Below the pieces are notes generated by a model. That model worked only from the letters and a program-made list of their open reading frames with translations. It did not search any database and was not told the origin of the DNA. From Dictyophora rubrovolvata (lineage: Eukaryota > Basidiomycota > Agaricomycetes > Phallales > Phallaceae), in contig CP114120.1 in the NCBI GenBank assembly GCA_029959195.1, positions 868,001-932,000 on the forward strand: a stretch of 64,000 nucleotides of DNA, in the 5' to 3' direction. Within the stretch, counting starts at the first letter, position 1. Every line of letters starts with the position of its first letter. Shown piece by piece: positions 46,690 through 60,585 of this stretch. A program made the translations under genes and the position numbers.

Positions 46690-49600
46690 ATGAACAAAGA
46701 ACAAGAGAAAACTATGCGAAGATTGCTCCTTCGCAAAGAACCAAGTCTCCACCCTCGGATCCCCGCCGATGTCAACCGTATTTTGCAGGTTCACAGTTTT
46801 CTTCTCCACGTCTGTTTTTTTAATCTCTTATATCAATTTCAATTTCAATAGCTACATAGTCCCAGTAAGGATATATTGAAAAAGCGTGCAGCGACTATTA
46901 GTTGGCTGAATGAACTCATCCCAACCACCTTCGGCAAGCAGTTTTCAGTTCAAGACGTCAGTCTCAGTCAGTACGCACAAGACCTAGAGTATGCTCCGTT
47001 GGAACTGGCTATCGTAGTAAGTTTACCAGAATTTTTCATTGCTTTTGAGTGACTCTCTGGAACAATTATTTTATTCTTGAAGGATGATCGTCGCAAGAAT
47101 GGGTTTCCTCCCGGCACAGAAGACGAATTCCGAATAGGTCCATATGATCCCATGTAGTGATGATATTTCACTTTTGAATCATGCCCAATCTCATATTGTC
47201 TTACCCTGATAGGAATATAGTCATGCTGTTGCAAGTGCATGATCTCACAGGATCCCTTATAGACGGGGATGTGTTTAGCTTGGTCCCACTCGTAGACCAA
47301 ACCCTTACCGTAGAAGAGCTGGACCCTCCTCTGGTATACCCCTCCTGGTCTGAGCCCAAGTTTTTCAGTGTCCCATATATCCGCTATCCTGTGGTGGTTC
47401 GCGCCGAAGAGACAAACGAACTGCTTTCTTTCCACCTTTCACTCCCGATGCCCACCCTACCGCCCCTGATCAGATTACTACAAGCGTATCTTTGCACCGA
47501 TGTCTATAAAACCCTTGTCACATTTGTTTATTTTTGGGTCCGGACTATTGGATTAGAGCAACTATCCACTACGTGTGTCGCTCTGATGGTCATTGTATTT
47601 CTTCAAGTAAGCCGAGAGAAATATTTGATTTGATTTGATTTGATTGTTGTTAACGTCTCATAGATCAAAAAAGGCGTTTGCAGTCTGCAAAATCCTGTGG
47701 ACCAGTCAGTCGAGGAGCTCCGAAAGGCTGCTACGGGCGTTTGGGTCATGGCTGAATTCCTGCCTCGTTTCCCGCCTCAATCCTTTTTCGTCGAAACTGG
47801 ATTCTTTAACAACAAAGAAATTGGAAATCATGTAACAGAAAAACAGATTAAATCATACGTCTATGATTTTTTTGAGTGTGTTCTTTCAAGTTTTTCTTCT
47901 CCGAGATCTAGCTTATGGTTTCGCTTGTGTCAGGTTTTGGGCGACGCATAACCCCAGATCGACAGTTGTAGCAAGTGAACAAATATTTTCTGTCAAGGCT
48001 GGAAAATCCATTACACGTCTCAATGCTACCAAGAAAGATGCAGCGGCTCGGTTTCAAATCCAAGAAGGGTTTGCGAAAATCCAGCGTGGTTTAGAAGCCT
48101 GGTCACCCCTTGAGCCACCTATAACTTGGTGTCATCAGCCCATCGTCATTGAAGATCCTTTTATACCATCATTCGTGAGTAATTAATAGAGAAGCGCGCG
48201 TGATGCTATTCTGAAAACGCTCTGCCACTGCCAGAACCATGCTCGTACACTATCGTCTCACGCAAGTCGTTTTTTCCATAATGCTGCTGCTGTTAGTCAT
48301 CGTACATTACATCATGGTCACTCCGTGCACAACATCTTAGGCCATGCTCTGAGCCATAACAAGAGGCAATATTCTACTGCGACGTTGTCTCAGCAGATTA
48401 GGGACTCCTACAGAGTAAGCCGTGAGCTACGTAGAAATAGTTGTATAAGCTAAAATATGTATACAGAACTTAGCCCCTTCACCTCAGGTTTTCAATCGTC
48501 GAAAACTTACCATATCCCGAATCGAAAAAGTTATTAAAAAGGAATTTGGAAATCAATTTTATCTGCTGAACTTCGGAAGCACGCGATATAGAGTATCAGT
48601 AGCAAATAGTGACTTAGACCTCGTGATCATGGTAAGGCGACTTCGAGCAGTCTGTATTGCATAAATATCTGATTAACTTAGGATCCTGGCCATCCTGTGG
48701 GACTCATCCCTCAAACGACGCCGTCGAGATTACCGCGTGCGTAAATATTATTTGCGTTATCACTCCAAGTAAATTAATTGTGAACTCTGTTAGGAATATA
48801 TTCCGTCAGGTAAAAATTATTTTCCTTTTTTACCAATACGGAAGATGAATGTTGAACAATTCATTAGAAATGTCGGACAAGCTTTGGCCTCCTATCGGTT
48901 TACCGTATACATCATACCTACTGCCTCAGTTCCGATTGGTATGCTTTTTCTCAACATTATTTCTTTTGCGTCACCCTTGAAACCTGTACAGTCAAATGTC
49001 GTGACCCAACTACGGGTATAGATTGTGACATAAATATTAATGATCGCCTTGGACTAATTAATACCTATCTCGTGGACAACTATTGCAAAATCGCCCCGAA
49101 TATTCGACCTATGTGTGTGGCGATTAAACGTTGGGCCAAGCATTGTAATATGAATGATTCGTCGGGTGCCTTTGGACCGCGAACATTCAGTAGTTATGCC
49201 TTGGTTTTGATGGTGATCGGATACTTGCAAGTTGAGTTATTACAAATAAATTTCAATTGTCACTCACTTACATTGGTATAAATCATGTTCTCAGATGGGG
49301 GGAATATTACCTAACCTTCAAGAAGGGTTTCCCCCTTTACCTTCTAACCCTCGTGAAGGCATATTTTACATAAACCGAAAAAAGAAGGCGACACTCTGTG
49401 ATACCCGTTTTCGATCTATTGACAGAAACACAATACAAGTCGAATTTGATTTGGGAGAAGCACTACTCGGGTGGTTCAAGTATGTTCTGTGTCCTAACTT
49501 TTAACGAAGGAAATTAATGGAGGAAATCATTTAGCTTTTGGGGAAATGAATTCGACTACGTCTCTCAATTGCTGAGTATCCGCGATGGAGGTTTGATAGA

Positions 49601-50393
49601 GCGACATTTCAGTGATCAGGATAGACTCAATAAAGAACCCCAAACGAAAAATAAAGGGAAGGAGAAAGCGGAATCAACAATCGACGAGAACCAGGATGAC
49701 GAACTACCGGGGGACGCCGAAGATGACGTAATTGCTGCTTGGCATGAGCAGCGGGAGGAACTGAGAGATGACATTACTGAAGGGCTTTCTGCTGAACTAA
49801 ACGAGCTAGAAGATGAAAATATTGTAGACGCTTCTGAGACCGCAATGACATCCTCGATTTCACCAGAGGACTCGGAAGAATTGACGCAGTTTGAGGTTAA
49901 GACGTGGGATGGTGTATTTGTCGTGGTGGATCCCTTTGATCGAGCGAAGGTTTGCCTTCTGCCTTCTATCTCTTTTTTCAAGACGGTTTTAAAATTTGAA
50001 CAACTATAATAGAATCTGACGAGTCATTTCAGTCTGCCATTGTTAAAGCAATTTCAGTTCGAATGTCGGTCAGCAGTCGAATTGATCAAGAGTGGTGGAA
50101 CATTAGACGACCTAATACCTGTGGATCAAGCAGGAAGCGACAATGAGGACAACGATGGCGATTCCCAAATGAGAACCGAGAAGAAGAAGAAGAAACCACG
50201 GCCTGGTATACCTATCAAGGCGCGGGGAGCTCCCAAAGACATTGATATGACTGACAATTCTCAATCACGGCCCGAGATCAGAAAACCGAAGAAAAATGTT
50301 CCCAAGAGAAACGGCCATCCAGTCACTCCTGTCGGAAATTCTGTCCGTCCGCAAGAGCCTCCGCAGGCTGGTCCATCTACCTTGAGCTTCTAA
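46690..50393 (+). CDS. Two-module Cid1-type nucleotidyltransferase (non-canonical poly(A)/poly(U) polymerase)
   Basis: Predicted RNA-tailing enzyme. The second half is a complete Cid1-type module: FGSTRYRVSVANSDLDLVI (GS motif and first two Asp), TTGIDCDININDRLGL (third Asp), RPMCVAIKRWAKHCNMND, GPRTFSSYALVLMVIGYLQ, then the PAP-associated part (FWGNEFDYVSQLLSIRDGG, VVVDPFDRAKNLT), interrupted by an acidic Glu/Asp insert, and a Lys/Pro-rich tail ending GPSTLSF. The first half repeats the layout: KRAATISWLNELI, an apparent NT remnant without the GS/DxD residues (YAPLELAIVDD), LPPLIRLLQAYLCTDVY, LSTTCVALMVIVFLQ, YDFFEFWATHNP and PIVIEDPFI. A His/Ser/Asn-rich linker (48240-48415) joins them through canonical introns and contains no in-frame Met, which argues for one gene and not two. 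The start codon is uncertain (46690 or 46609). Confidence 0.8.
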
Positions 50394-51384
50394 TCATGGT
50401 TCCCCATTATATTAAACCTCTGGTCTGGTACGGTATGTGAAAATGTCATGTTTCCCCCGCCCTCTACGAGAACTACGACCCCTCATTTATTACAACGAGG
50501 GCAGCGATGAACGTGTTCTAGAACTCTTTTTTAGTTCAACTGGGAGAAAGGGTCTTTGCGAACAGATTCTGAAAAAATTCTGAAATGAATTGCTCAAAAG
50601 TAATCGTCGACCTACATATGTAACAAAGCACACGCTCATATATGTCATATCATTGTGTATCTATATTATAAATGTGAAACGAGTATCGACGAGTTAAGTG
50701 TGCCCTTATTGTGCAAACAAGACCTTGATGAGCGACAGATGTTTTTAGGAGATTGGTTTACCTTCAAAAAAAAAAACCAAAAGAAAATAATGCCCGGGAA
50801 TCTACTGGCCTCGACCAATGTAGCGATAAGTATATTGTTGAACTTCTTTTTTTTTTTACACACAGAGAGTGTACTATCATACCTGGTATGTCGGTTTGTG
50901 GTTCTCGGAAAAGGGATGTGATAGTACCACCTTCTCCTATGACAGGCGCCATACTATTTTTTTTAATGGAGCTAAAGTTTATAAAGTGTTTTGACCGACT
51001 CCAGCACGCCATACTATTTTCGGGGGGGGGCGCATTACTATGGGTCAAAGGAACACCGCACTAAATGTGTTTAGTCCAGTCGATAAATGGGAAAGGTCAG
51101 CTAGTTTTCCCCCGAGGCCGAAAAAGAACTGATGAAACTGACGTTGTGTTAGATAGAAAAAACAGACAGAGAACGACTAGACTAATTTGCATGATGGAGA
51201 GACGTGGAAAAAAGTACCCATTATATATGTACTTTCTTTTTCTCGGACAAGTTTATGAAAAGATGAAAGGGTTAACGACGACATCGACCACCCAAGAGAC
51301 ACTCAAAATATTCCTTCCTGGCAGACAAAATGGGAGCATTGAGAGTGTACACTAAAAGCGGGATATATTGGTCTTCACCCTAAG
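50394..51384. other. Intergenic stretch between polymerase and cell-surface genes
   Basis: AT-rich with A- and T-homopolymers (near 50766-50776 and 50848-50857) and a G-run near 51022. No gene recognised; it holds the 3' flanks of the convergent neighbours. Confidence 0.5.
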
Positions 51385-52422
51385 TCACCATAACCGTGAA
51401 ATGCAGATAGGAGCCAGCACAACAATAATTGATATACTTAAACTCGTAATAACACTGCCCACGCTGTTTTTTCCAGAACTTGAATCCGGCAAGATGCCCT
51501 GACCTTGCGTACTGCTTCCACCGCCTCCTGTCTTGCCAGGAGCATTTGAAGGAAGACCTGGAATTGATGGCCCACTGCCGCTTTGTAATCCGCCAACAGC
51601 GGCTGTTGATGACGCGGAAGAAGAATCTGATTGAGTAGCATCAGGCGCACCTGTACTCGGACTGTTGTTCGTCGGGGCTGTTGTTTCAGACGTCGACGCG
51701 GCAGAGTTTCCACTTGGTGGTGAAGGATTACCACCATTCCCACCACCATTCCCACCGCTTCCACCACTTCCACCACCACCACCACCACCTTCGTTTGGAC
51801 TTGAAGTCGGGGTCGGTCGGGGATCTGGAGGCGCTGCGGTGGGTGGAGGAGGTGGCGGAGGAGCCGGCTGAGGAGAACCAACCTCAAGCAAAGCGATAGA
51901 ATCAACCGCCTCGGTAGACAGTTGCGACACAATCTGACCGTTTTCAGGGTTTATATTGGCTTCGAGACAGACTGCTTGCGGACCATGAACGTCGCAAGAG
52001 TATGAAGCTATGAAACTCGGATTGGCAGAAACGATGACCACTGCAAGATTTGGTCCATCAATAAATGTTGCTATTGAAGGAGAAAAGATATATAAAGTAA
52101 GTCAAAGGTCGTGGTCGTGCTAGAGAGATTGTGTGGTGTATGAAGGCAAACAGACCTGTTAATTCGGGACTTTGCGGCTCGTTTAAGATATATGTAGTAA
52201 TGCCATTGGCTTCACCGAGGAAAGAGACCACACCATTCTGAGAGGCTGGGAGAGCATTGCCATGCTGCAGTGGAAAGTAAACATTGACCGTGCTGGTTAA
52301 AACAGCAGCGAGAGTTTCTATTTGAGACAACAGTTAACAAAAACGTTTCTTTTGAAAGAAAAAAAAAACCAACTTCGAGCAAGGAATAGTAGGATTAATG
52401 TAGCCAAATCGTGAGGGAACAT
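51385..52422 (-). CDS. Secreted Ser/Pro/Gly-rich protein with GPI-like C-terminus
   Basis: Probable cell-wall or plasma-membrane surface protein. The ATG at 52422 starts MFPHDLATLILLFLAR, a signal peptide split by an intron, followed by KTLAAVLTSTVNVYFPL and NGVVSFLGEANGITTYIL. The next exon (from about 52041) gives NLAVVIVSANPSFIASYSC, one more Cys pair region, a run of seven prolines, a Gly-rich block at 51730-51790 and a long Ser/Thr/Ala-rich stem suited to O-mannosylation. The end, SGKNSVGSVITSLSISIIVV then LAPICISRLW, has the Ser/Gly plus hydrophobic tail of a GPI-anchoring signal. The N-terminal domain of about 110 residues is typical of basidiomycete proteins of this architecture, but I cannot name it. 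No catalytic motif seen. Confidence 0.75.
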
Positions 52423-52642
52423 TAAAGAAAAGAGGACATACTAGACACTAGACGGCCGCGGACCTTCGGACATATCAGCCCTGGTGAAGGTTGGTTATGC
52501 TGCCACCTGCGTCCTGTTCTGACGAAATCTGCTTCTTCCAGGATCTTGTCTTGTCTGCCAACGCAGAAATACATGAACGACAAGTCCAACCAGAATCCTC
52601 AAACTAAACTCGGCACAGAACAAAGTGATATTATTATGCCCG

Positions 52643-52848
52643 GTTTGAGCGTTTATTTTCCTGGTCCGTGCGCAACTTGAAAGAGTATATAAGCTGGACA
52701 AGGTGACAAGCCCTGTTTCCCCATCTCTTGTGCTCGGGCATGTACTGTCGCCAGTGACGTTTTACTGAGGCACAGTCTTTTGCTGATTGCAAATTACACA
52801 TCCGAACCCGTCTATTTCCTTTGGGAATTAGCAATTTTTGGAAACCCT
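52643..52848 (-). repeat. Dispersed repeat, copy 2 (inverted relative to copy 1)
   Basis: Reverse complement of 23796-24004. The core 52685-52848 reads identical to copy 1 over about 164 bases; the remaining part, with the AATAAA-containing tail, is similar but diverged. It lies between the divergently transcribed surface-protein gene and the acyltransferase gene. Confidence 0.6.
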
Positions 52849-53019
52849 AACTCCTCTCATTTGGAATTGTCATTTGGGTCATACATACATATATATACAT
52901 ACTCGTACCCGTAGTTTAGCTTAGTGCCAGTCGGTAATAAACCTTTCTTTTCGGAAAATCCCTGCCATCGTTGTGCCTTGCCACTTTCGCTGATTGAGTC
53001 TTATGTAAAAAAAAAAAAA

Positions 53020-54834
53020 ATGCCGTTCAGGTCACGCCCAATTCAAATAGATGGATCATTCGTGACACACATTGTAAATTTCTTGTTAATGACTTTGACA
53101 GACTGGACAACAGCCATCGATGGAGCTATCCAGCGTTATTTGGGCAACTCGGAGTTGGCGTTCTATATACCCTCTCGACCGGACGGGGTAGGAGATATGT
53201 TTGTACATCTTACTCTAATTGCGCCAAGTCACTGCCTCGCTCCCGAACGGGTGGTTTTAGTTTGGTCTATCTTGCGTGCATCTCACCCACTGCTGCAGTG
53301 CAGCGTAATAACCTCTGAGGATGACCCTCTCCCAAGATATTCGTGAGCCTTTTTGTTCGTCTCTTTAGCCTATCGCAATTTAGGTCTTCCTTTTTTTCAG
53401 TTTTATCCCTCCCAAGTGCCTGGAGGACGCTTTATCCGAAGCCAGACAAGCCTTATCATTCAAGGCGGCATCTGAAGAAGGTCTGATTTAACACAAAGAT
53501 TATGAAACCTGTACAAGAGCCCTAAACACAAAGAGTTCAGAACTTGTCGGCAATTATCTCAACGGGCCCCGGGTAATCCTCTCCGATCACCACCTCTCCC
53601 ATCTCACTATATCCCAAACCGATCCCTCTAAGCTTGAATTTCAAATATTTATATGCTCCCCACATTTCACGGGGGATGGAACTTGTTTACATCTAGCAAG
53701 CCATGATCTTGTGCGCATGCTGTCATCTGCTAGATCGAATGACGACCTCCGTGCCGAACTATCCGCTATACTAGACAAGTCTCATGGGAATTGGGTAAAA
53801 AAAAAATTACAATTAAAAATAGAGCACTCGTTTTCATCGATCACTGACAATTAGTTATTTCTCTTCACAGACAAATATTTTACCCACACCTCTAGAATCT
53901 ATGTTGCCCAAACTAGCAGCACCTTGGGAACGTGCCATATCTTCGGTAAACTATCTCCAATGCCGACAGCGCGAAATTGGAGATCACGTTCTACCTCGAA
54001 TTAATAGTTCAACTTCCAATACTCGTTTCCTTGTCTACAATTTTAGCGAGCAAGATACACATTCAATCCTACAGCTCTGCAAGACTAAAGGTGTCAGCGT
54101 GAACAATGCCATATCCGCGTTGTGTGATATCTCGTGGGCGCGAATCAACTCAAATGATAGAGGAGACTCTCCCGAAGATTTAATGCCAATGTAATAAATG
54201 CATTTATTTTTTCTTCCTTCCTACAATCAGGTTTTACGTTCAAGTTGTCTCATGTAGATTATTATACTCCGCGATCAATGTGCGCAACGCACTTCCAAAG
54301 GCGTTCGAGACATACTGGTTCCTGGCTCTGACATACTTTACCATATCACTCCCTTCGTATCCACCTTCTTCACCGCTCGGATTTTGGTATCGTGCAGTCA
54401 TTTCCAAAAAACAAACTTCGCAAGCCGTCAGGTCCAGGTTCCTGCTGAATAGAGCCTCATTGATGGCAACCGGCCGAGCAAAAAGCGTTAAACTAGCGAA
54501 CGCTGCTGACCATTCAGAATCAAATCCGCAACTGCCACCGGAAGCGAGGGTCGACCCCCCAGCTCCATCCCGCGCACTGCTGGGCTTATCACTCCTTGGT
54601 AATTTGGACGCGATATACAAACAGAGCGATTACTCTCCCGAAGTCAAATTATTGTCTTTCAGAGGTGCGAGTAAGCTGAAGAAAAGCGGTTTGCTGTTCC
54701 TTGCGCACACGTTTAGAAACCAGCTAGAGTTCCATCTCATTTGGGAGGCGAATGGATTCAAGGAAGGCGTTATTGAAAAATGGTGGGAAGGCGTCAAGGC
54801 AGGATGCTATGAATTTCTCCTTGAAAGGAAGTGA
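53020..54834 (+). CDS. CAT-fold acyltransferase (condensation/alcohol-acetyltransferase-like)
   Basis: Predicted acyltransferase of the chloramphenicol-acetyltransferase/condensation superfamily. The ATG at 53020 follows a 14-base A-run and gives MPFRSRPIQIDG. Conserved-looking segments are LTDWTTAIDGAIQRYLGNSE, RVVLVWSILRASHPLLQCSV, and the active-site motif SPHFTGDGTCLHL, a form of HxxxDG in which His and Asp are both present. The C-terminal half has KGVSVNNAISALCDISWARI, LLYSAINVRNALPKAF and GNLDAIYKQSDYSPEVKLLS. It ends GCYEFLLERK. After SFKAASEEGLI the frame meets a TAA at about 53490; either a 39-base intron (GTCTGA...AAGAG) removes it or the gene is broken there. Substrate unknown; similar fungal proteins lie in secondary metabolism and in stand-alone contexts. 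No partner genes adjoin. Confidence 0.7.
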
Positions 54835-55863
54835 TTAGAATATTCTTCGGTAAATCGGATTGGATAAAAGGAAAAAATTTGCATGGTTTTTCTCTTTTAA
54901 TTGAGGACTCTTGTGTTGAATATATAATATAATATAGATTTGTAGTTTTTTTTTGGCTAAGCAGACGGGAAGATCATATTTATATATGTATATAATGAGT
55001 CAAGTGCCCTCGGTCAAGTTAACATGGTACATACATAATCAGAATCAGTCGCGACAAAAACGAAGGTATGTATTTTCATCTCAAGGCCCGAGGAACGCTC
55101 GGGAACAGAAGAGAATATTCATTAAGGCTATTTGTTTCCAGTGCACGGATCATTAAACAAGCTATTGAACGTACTGCTGCTGTAGTCGGTAATAAGCATA
55201 CTCTAGAAGGGTCGTGAAGTTTTTAGTAAGGGGGAAATGCCTTTTCAAGGGGTCGGAGCACCGTTTTGAAAGGGTCCGACCGGTAGTTATAGTCTAGTCG
55301 TCGTGCAACGTCATCATAATCAAGAGTTGTGCATTGCGCGTACGAGAGGTCTCACTCCATCTCGAAATAAAAATAAACACAAAAATAGTTACATAACAAT
55401 CAATAAAAACAATGACAGGTGAGAGACGAAAGAAAAAGTAAACCAGTGAGCCGGGGATTATGCTTTTTTTTTGTTGTCATTCTTAAGCAGTGATAACCTC
55501 ATAAACACGACGCAGCAGAGACAAAACCGAAATCAATAAATAATTCAATATGAAGGGTTGAAAACAAAGAAAGCAAAAAGAAAAGGGTATCCCAATTTTG
55601 ATTCGTTTCAGTTTAAATAATATCATAGTAGCAGGTGTAGGAAAGGAAAGAACGGGGAAATGAAGAATGTTTTTATGTGATTTATAACACTGTAAAAGGG
55701 AGAGAGGAAGGAAGGATCGTACGGGAAAAGGGGGGAATTTGGTGTGTAATGTGGCGGAAAAGGGAAAAGTTAGAGGGTTGAGGGAAAGTATGTGAAAGGG
55801 AATGAAAAACGAAAAACGAAAAAGGCAAACGGCTATAGCAGTAATATGAAATCACAACTACTC
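54835..55863. other. 3' flanks between acyltransferase and SCH9
   Basis: About 1 kb, purine-rich on the plus strand from 55430 to 55830 (the pyrimidine-rich 3' UTR of SCH9 on the other strand). No gene recognised. Confidence 0.5.
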
Positions 55864-58302
<2,439 letters not shown>

Positions 58303-59145
58303 ATCGTAAGAAAAGAAAGGGATGATGGTAAAGATGAAAAAGCAAAAGCACAAGCAGTGGCTTAGGTGACACACACACACCCGAAGAGTTGGCGCCGATG
58401 AAGCCGGTCCGCGCGTCACAGGGCCGTTGACAAACCAGCTCGGAATTTTTTTCTCTCTCGCTTTCTAATTCATCCATCAGTTCATCATCACATGCATCGC
58501 AGAGATAAAGGCCAAATCCTGTGCAGTTTCAATGTATGACATTGCCATAGATACACTGTTCCGCCGAAACTAATACTATTAATATTATGATCTTCCATTC
58601 AGCAAGAGAATCATCTGATCCTATTCATCGTGTAGTGTCAAATATGTACATCTTCATCGGTAATGCTAGGCGTACAATAAATTGATATTTACTCGGCCGA
58701 AACAAAACAAAAGTCGTCTAACCTTGTCATTGATCGTGCCCAGTAAAGCTAGTAAAGCCTGACACGGGGACTTCTCAGACTCAGATGAGATAATCGAGAG
58801 CGGATAACCCCTTTTACAACTTTATACAGTGTATAAAGGCTTCTACCTAACATACAAGGATGACCATTGTTTACAATCAGCGAGACAATTATAAAGCTAC
58901 GGCGACATGTGCATCAGAGCTTACTGTGTAAATGCAAGTGCCTAAGAATCACTAGCACTGTTGTCATTCAACCTACCGATATGCACGTATAACCAGGGTC
59001 ACCGGCGATGGTTTTTGGTGGCATAATAATCTTAAACTCGAGTCACGCATCCCCCGTCAAAAAGTTCACGATAGTGTATAATGCAAAACTAAATATATAA
59101 ATCTCCAACCAAAATAAGTCGACTACTCTCAACCAACTACGCGAC
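58303..59145. other. SCH9 promoter and 3' flank of cupin gene
   Basis: Contains an AC repeat (58369-58381) within the probable SCH9 leader. No gene recognised. Confidence 0.5.
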
Positions 59146-60280
59146 TTAAAACTTGTCTTCTCCTGCGAAACGAATCCTTTTTCTGCCGAAACCCAAGGTA
59201 GAAAGAACAAGGGCGACAAATAAGAAGAGACTGGTGAAAGTCAACCCGAGAACAACAGGCTGCAAAGGGTTCTCGCTCAGAGTCAAATAGGCGTGCGCAG
59301 CGCCCGAGTGAGATGAAGTATCAACAGTGAAGTCCTTGAAGTGACGACGGGCAAGAGCAGACCCGTTTGTACCTGGAGCTACCGGTGCCGGGACAGATGA
59401 GCCGGGAGGGGAAGCATTGCCACTGTCAGCCCCCGGAAGGGTAAGGGTCGAGTAGAGTGTCGTCATGTTGAACCAATCCGGCGTAAAGTATCCTATACTA
59501 GGATACAGTTCCCTGCAACGGTATTTTATTTTAGCCAATTGAGATCACTAGAAGTTTTCCAAAAGCTTACATGAAGTCGTAATCATCTGGTAAACCGCAC
59601 TGTTGACGACATTCAGCAACCCCGCGAAGCACGGCACCTTGATTAACACCGGTGGCGTTGAGACTTTCCGTACCCAACCCAGCGAATGTTGCGTTTAAGA
59701 TTTCAGAACCGAAGTTGACAATTTGAGCCATGTCAATACGGCTGAAGTCTTTGTCTGGGAAAGCGGAGAAGAAAGTCGTAGGGAAACAATCCAAGTTACG
59801 TTCCATGTGTATCGATCCTTCAGGGAAAATGGAAGCAGTACCCGGTACTTTGACATTAGTGACCGTGGAAAGGCCATTGGTTTCAATGAAGTCAGAGCGG
59901 ATACGACCTGGACCGACATTGATTTGTAACTCGGTGGTACGATGTGTATGCATAGAGTTAAGACCACAAGGGCCCAAGACCTCGATGCAAGAAGGTTTAG
60001 CCAGAGCAATAATACTGCAATTTTTGCAGTGACTCACTGTAGCGACAAGACCAATGTCAGCGTTCTTGAAGTTCAAAGCAGGCCAGGTCTCAGCTTGAGC
60101 GAAGTAGGCGAAACCACCGGGACCGGTCCTGTTAACGGCGGTGGTAAAGTTGAATAAAAAGGCATCCTGTCCGTATGCGCTGATCAAGTCACTAATTTGA
60201 TCACGGTCAGTGGGATCAGCAAGGATTTTGGCAATTTGGGCATCGTTGTTGCGGTTATTCTCAGTTGTATCGAAAGACAT
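59146..60280 (-). CDS. Cupin-domain (spherulin/germin-like) protein with C-terminal membrane segment
   Basis: Two exons joined by one intron (GTAAGC...GTTGCAG, about 59525-59571). Residues 1-235 contain a bicupin-related germin-like fold: motif 1 is GLNSMHTHRTTELQINVGPG (HxH and Glu metal ligands), motif 2 is GTASIFPEGSIHMERN (PxG, His and Asn), so the metal site looks complete. The C-terminal part is a Pro/Ser/Ala linker followed by the helix VVLGLTFTSLFLFVALVLST and a basic end (GFGRKRIRFAGEDKF). Several N-glycosylation sequons (NFT, NRT, NAT, NMT) suggest a lumenal or extracellular cupin, yet the N-terminus MSFDTTENNRNNDAQIAKIL lacks a signal peptide and no upstream exon was found. Enzymatic role unknown; relatives include spherulin-type storage/stress proteins. 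Confidence 0.85.
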
Positions 60281-60585
60281 GATTTCCTTGGAATTAAGCG
60301 GGGTAATTAGACGAGTATAAGAGTAGAAATTGATAATAGGAAAGAGGTAAAGGGGAAAAGTTTGACGATTAAAGTGAAAATAAAGTAGAAAGAAAGGTCG
60401 CTGTGTTGAGGGGGCTGGAAGGGAAGGAAGGGGCAGTATTTATGCTTTTCCACTTAGGCTTAGGAAAATGTTTGATATATGAAATACATACGAAGAGTCT
60501 TGGAATCATACGACACACGCCAAAAAACGTTCACCGGTTGGCTTCTGAAAACCCATTTCCGGTAACGCCGGTAGTCGACTAGTTC

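Noticed and set aside
46563-46823. Alternative plus-strand start and frame (MSQSRPEFGRQ...)
   Set aside because: It does not connect to the downstream exons with any intron of realistic length; the frame from 46609/46690 does.
48240-48345. Separate gene start (ATG at 48240) splitting the two nucleotidyltransferase modules
   Set aside because: That ATG is in a different frame with a short hydrophobic peptide and stop; the linker frame joins both modules through canonical introns and has no Met of its own.
51438-51932. Alternative minus-strand frame overlapping the GPI-like surface protein
   Set aside because: Out-of-frame translation of its Gly/Pro/Ser-rich repeats; the other frame has the signal peptide and C-terminal anchor.
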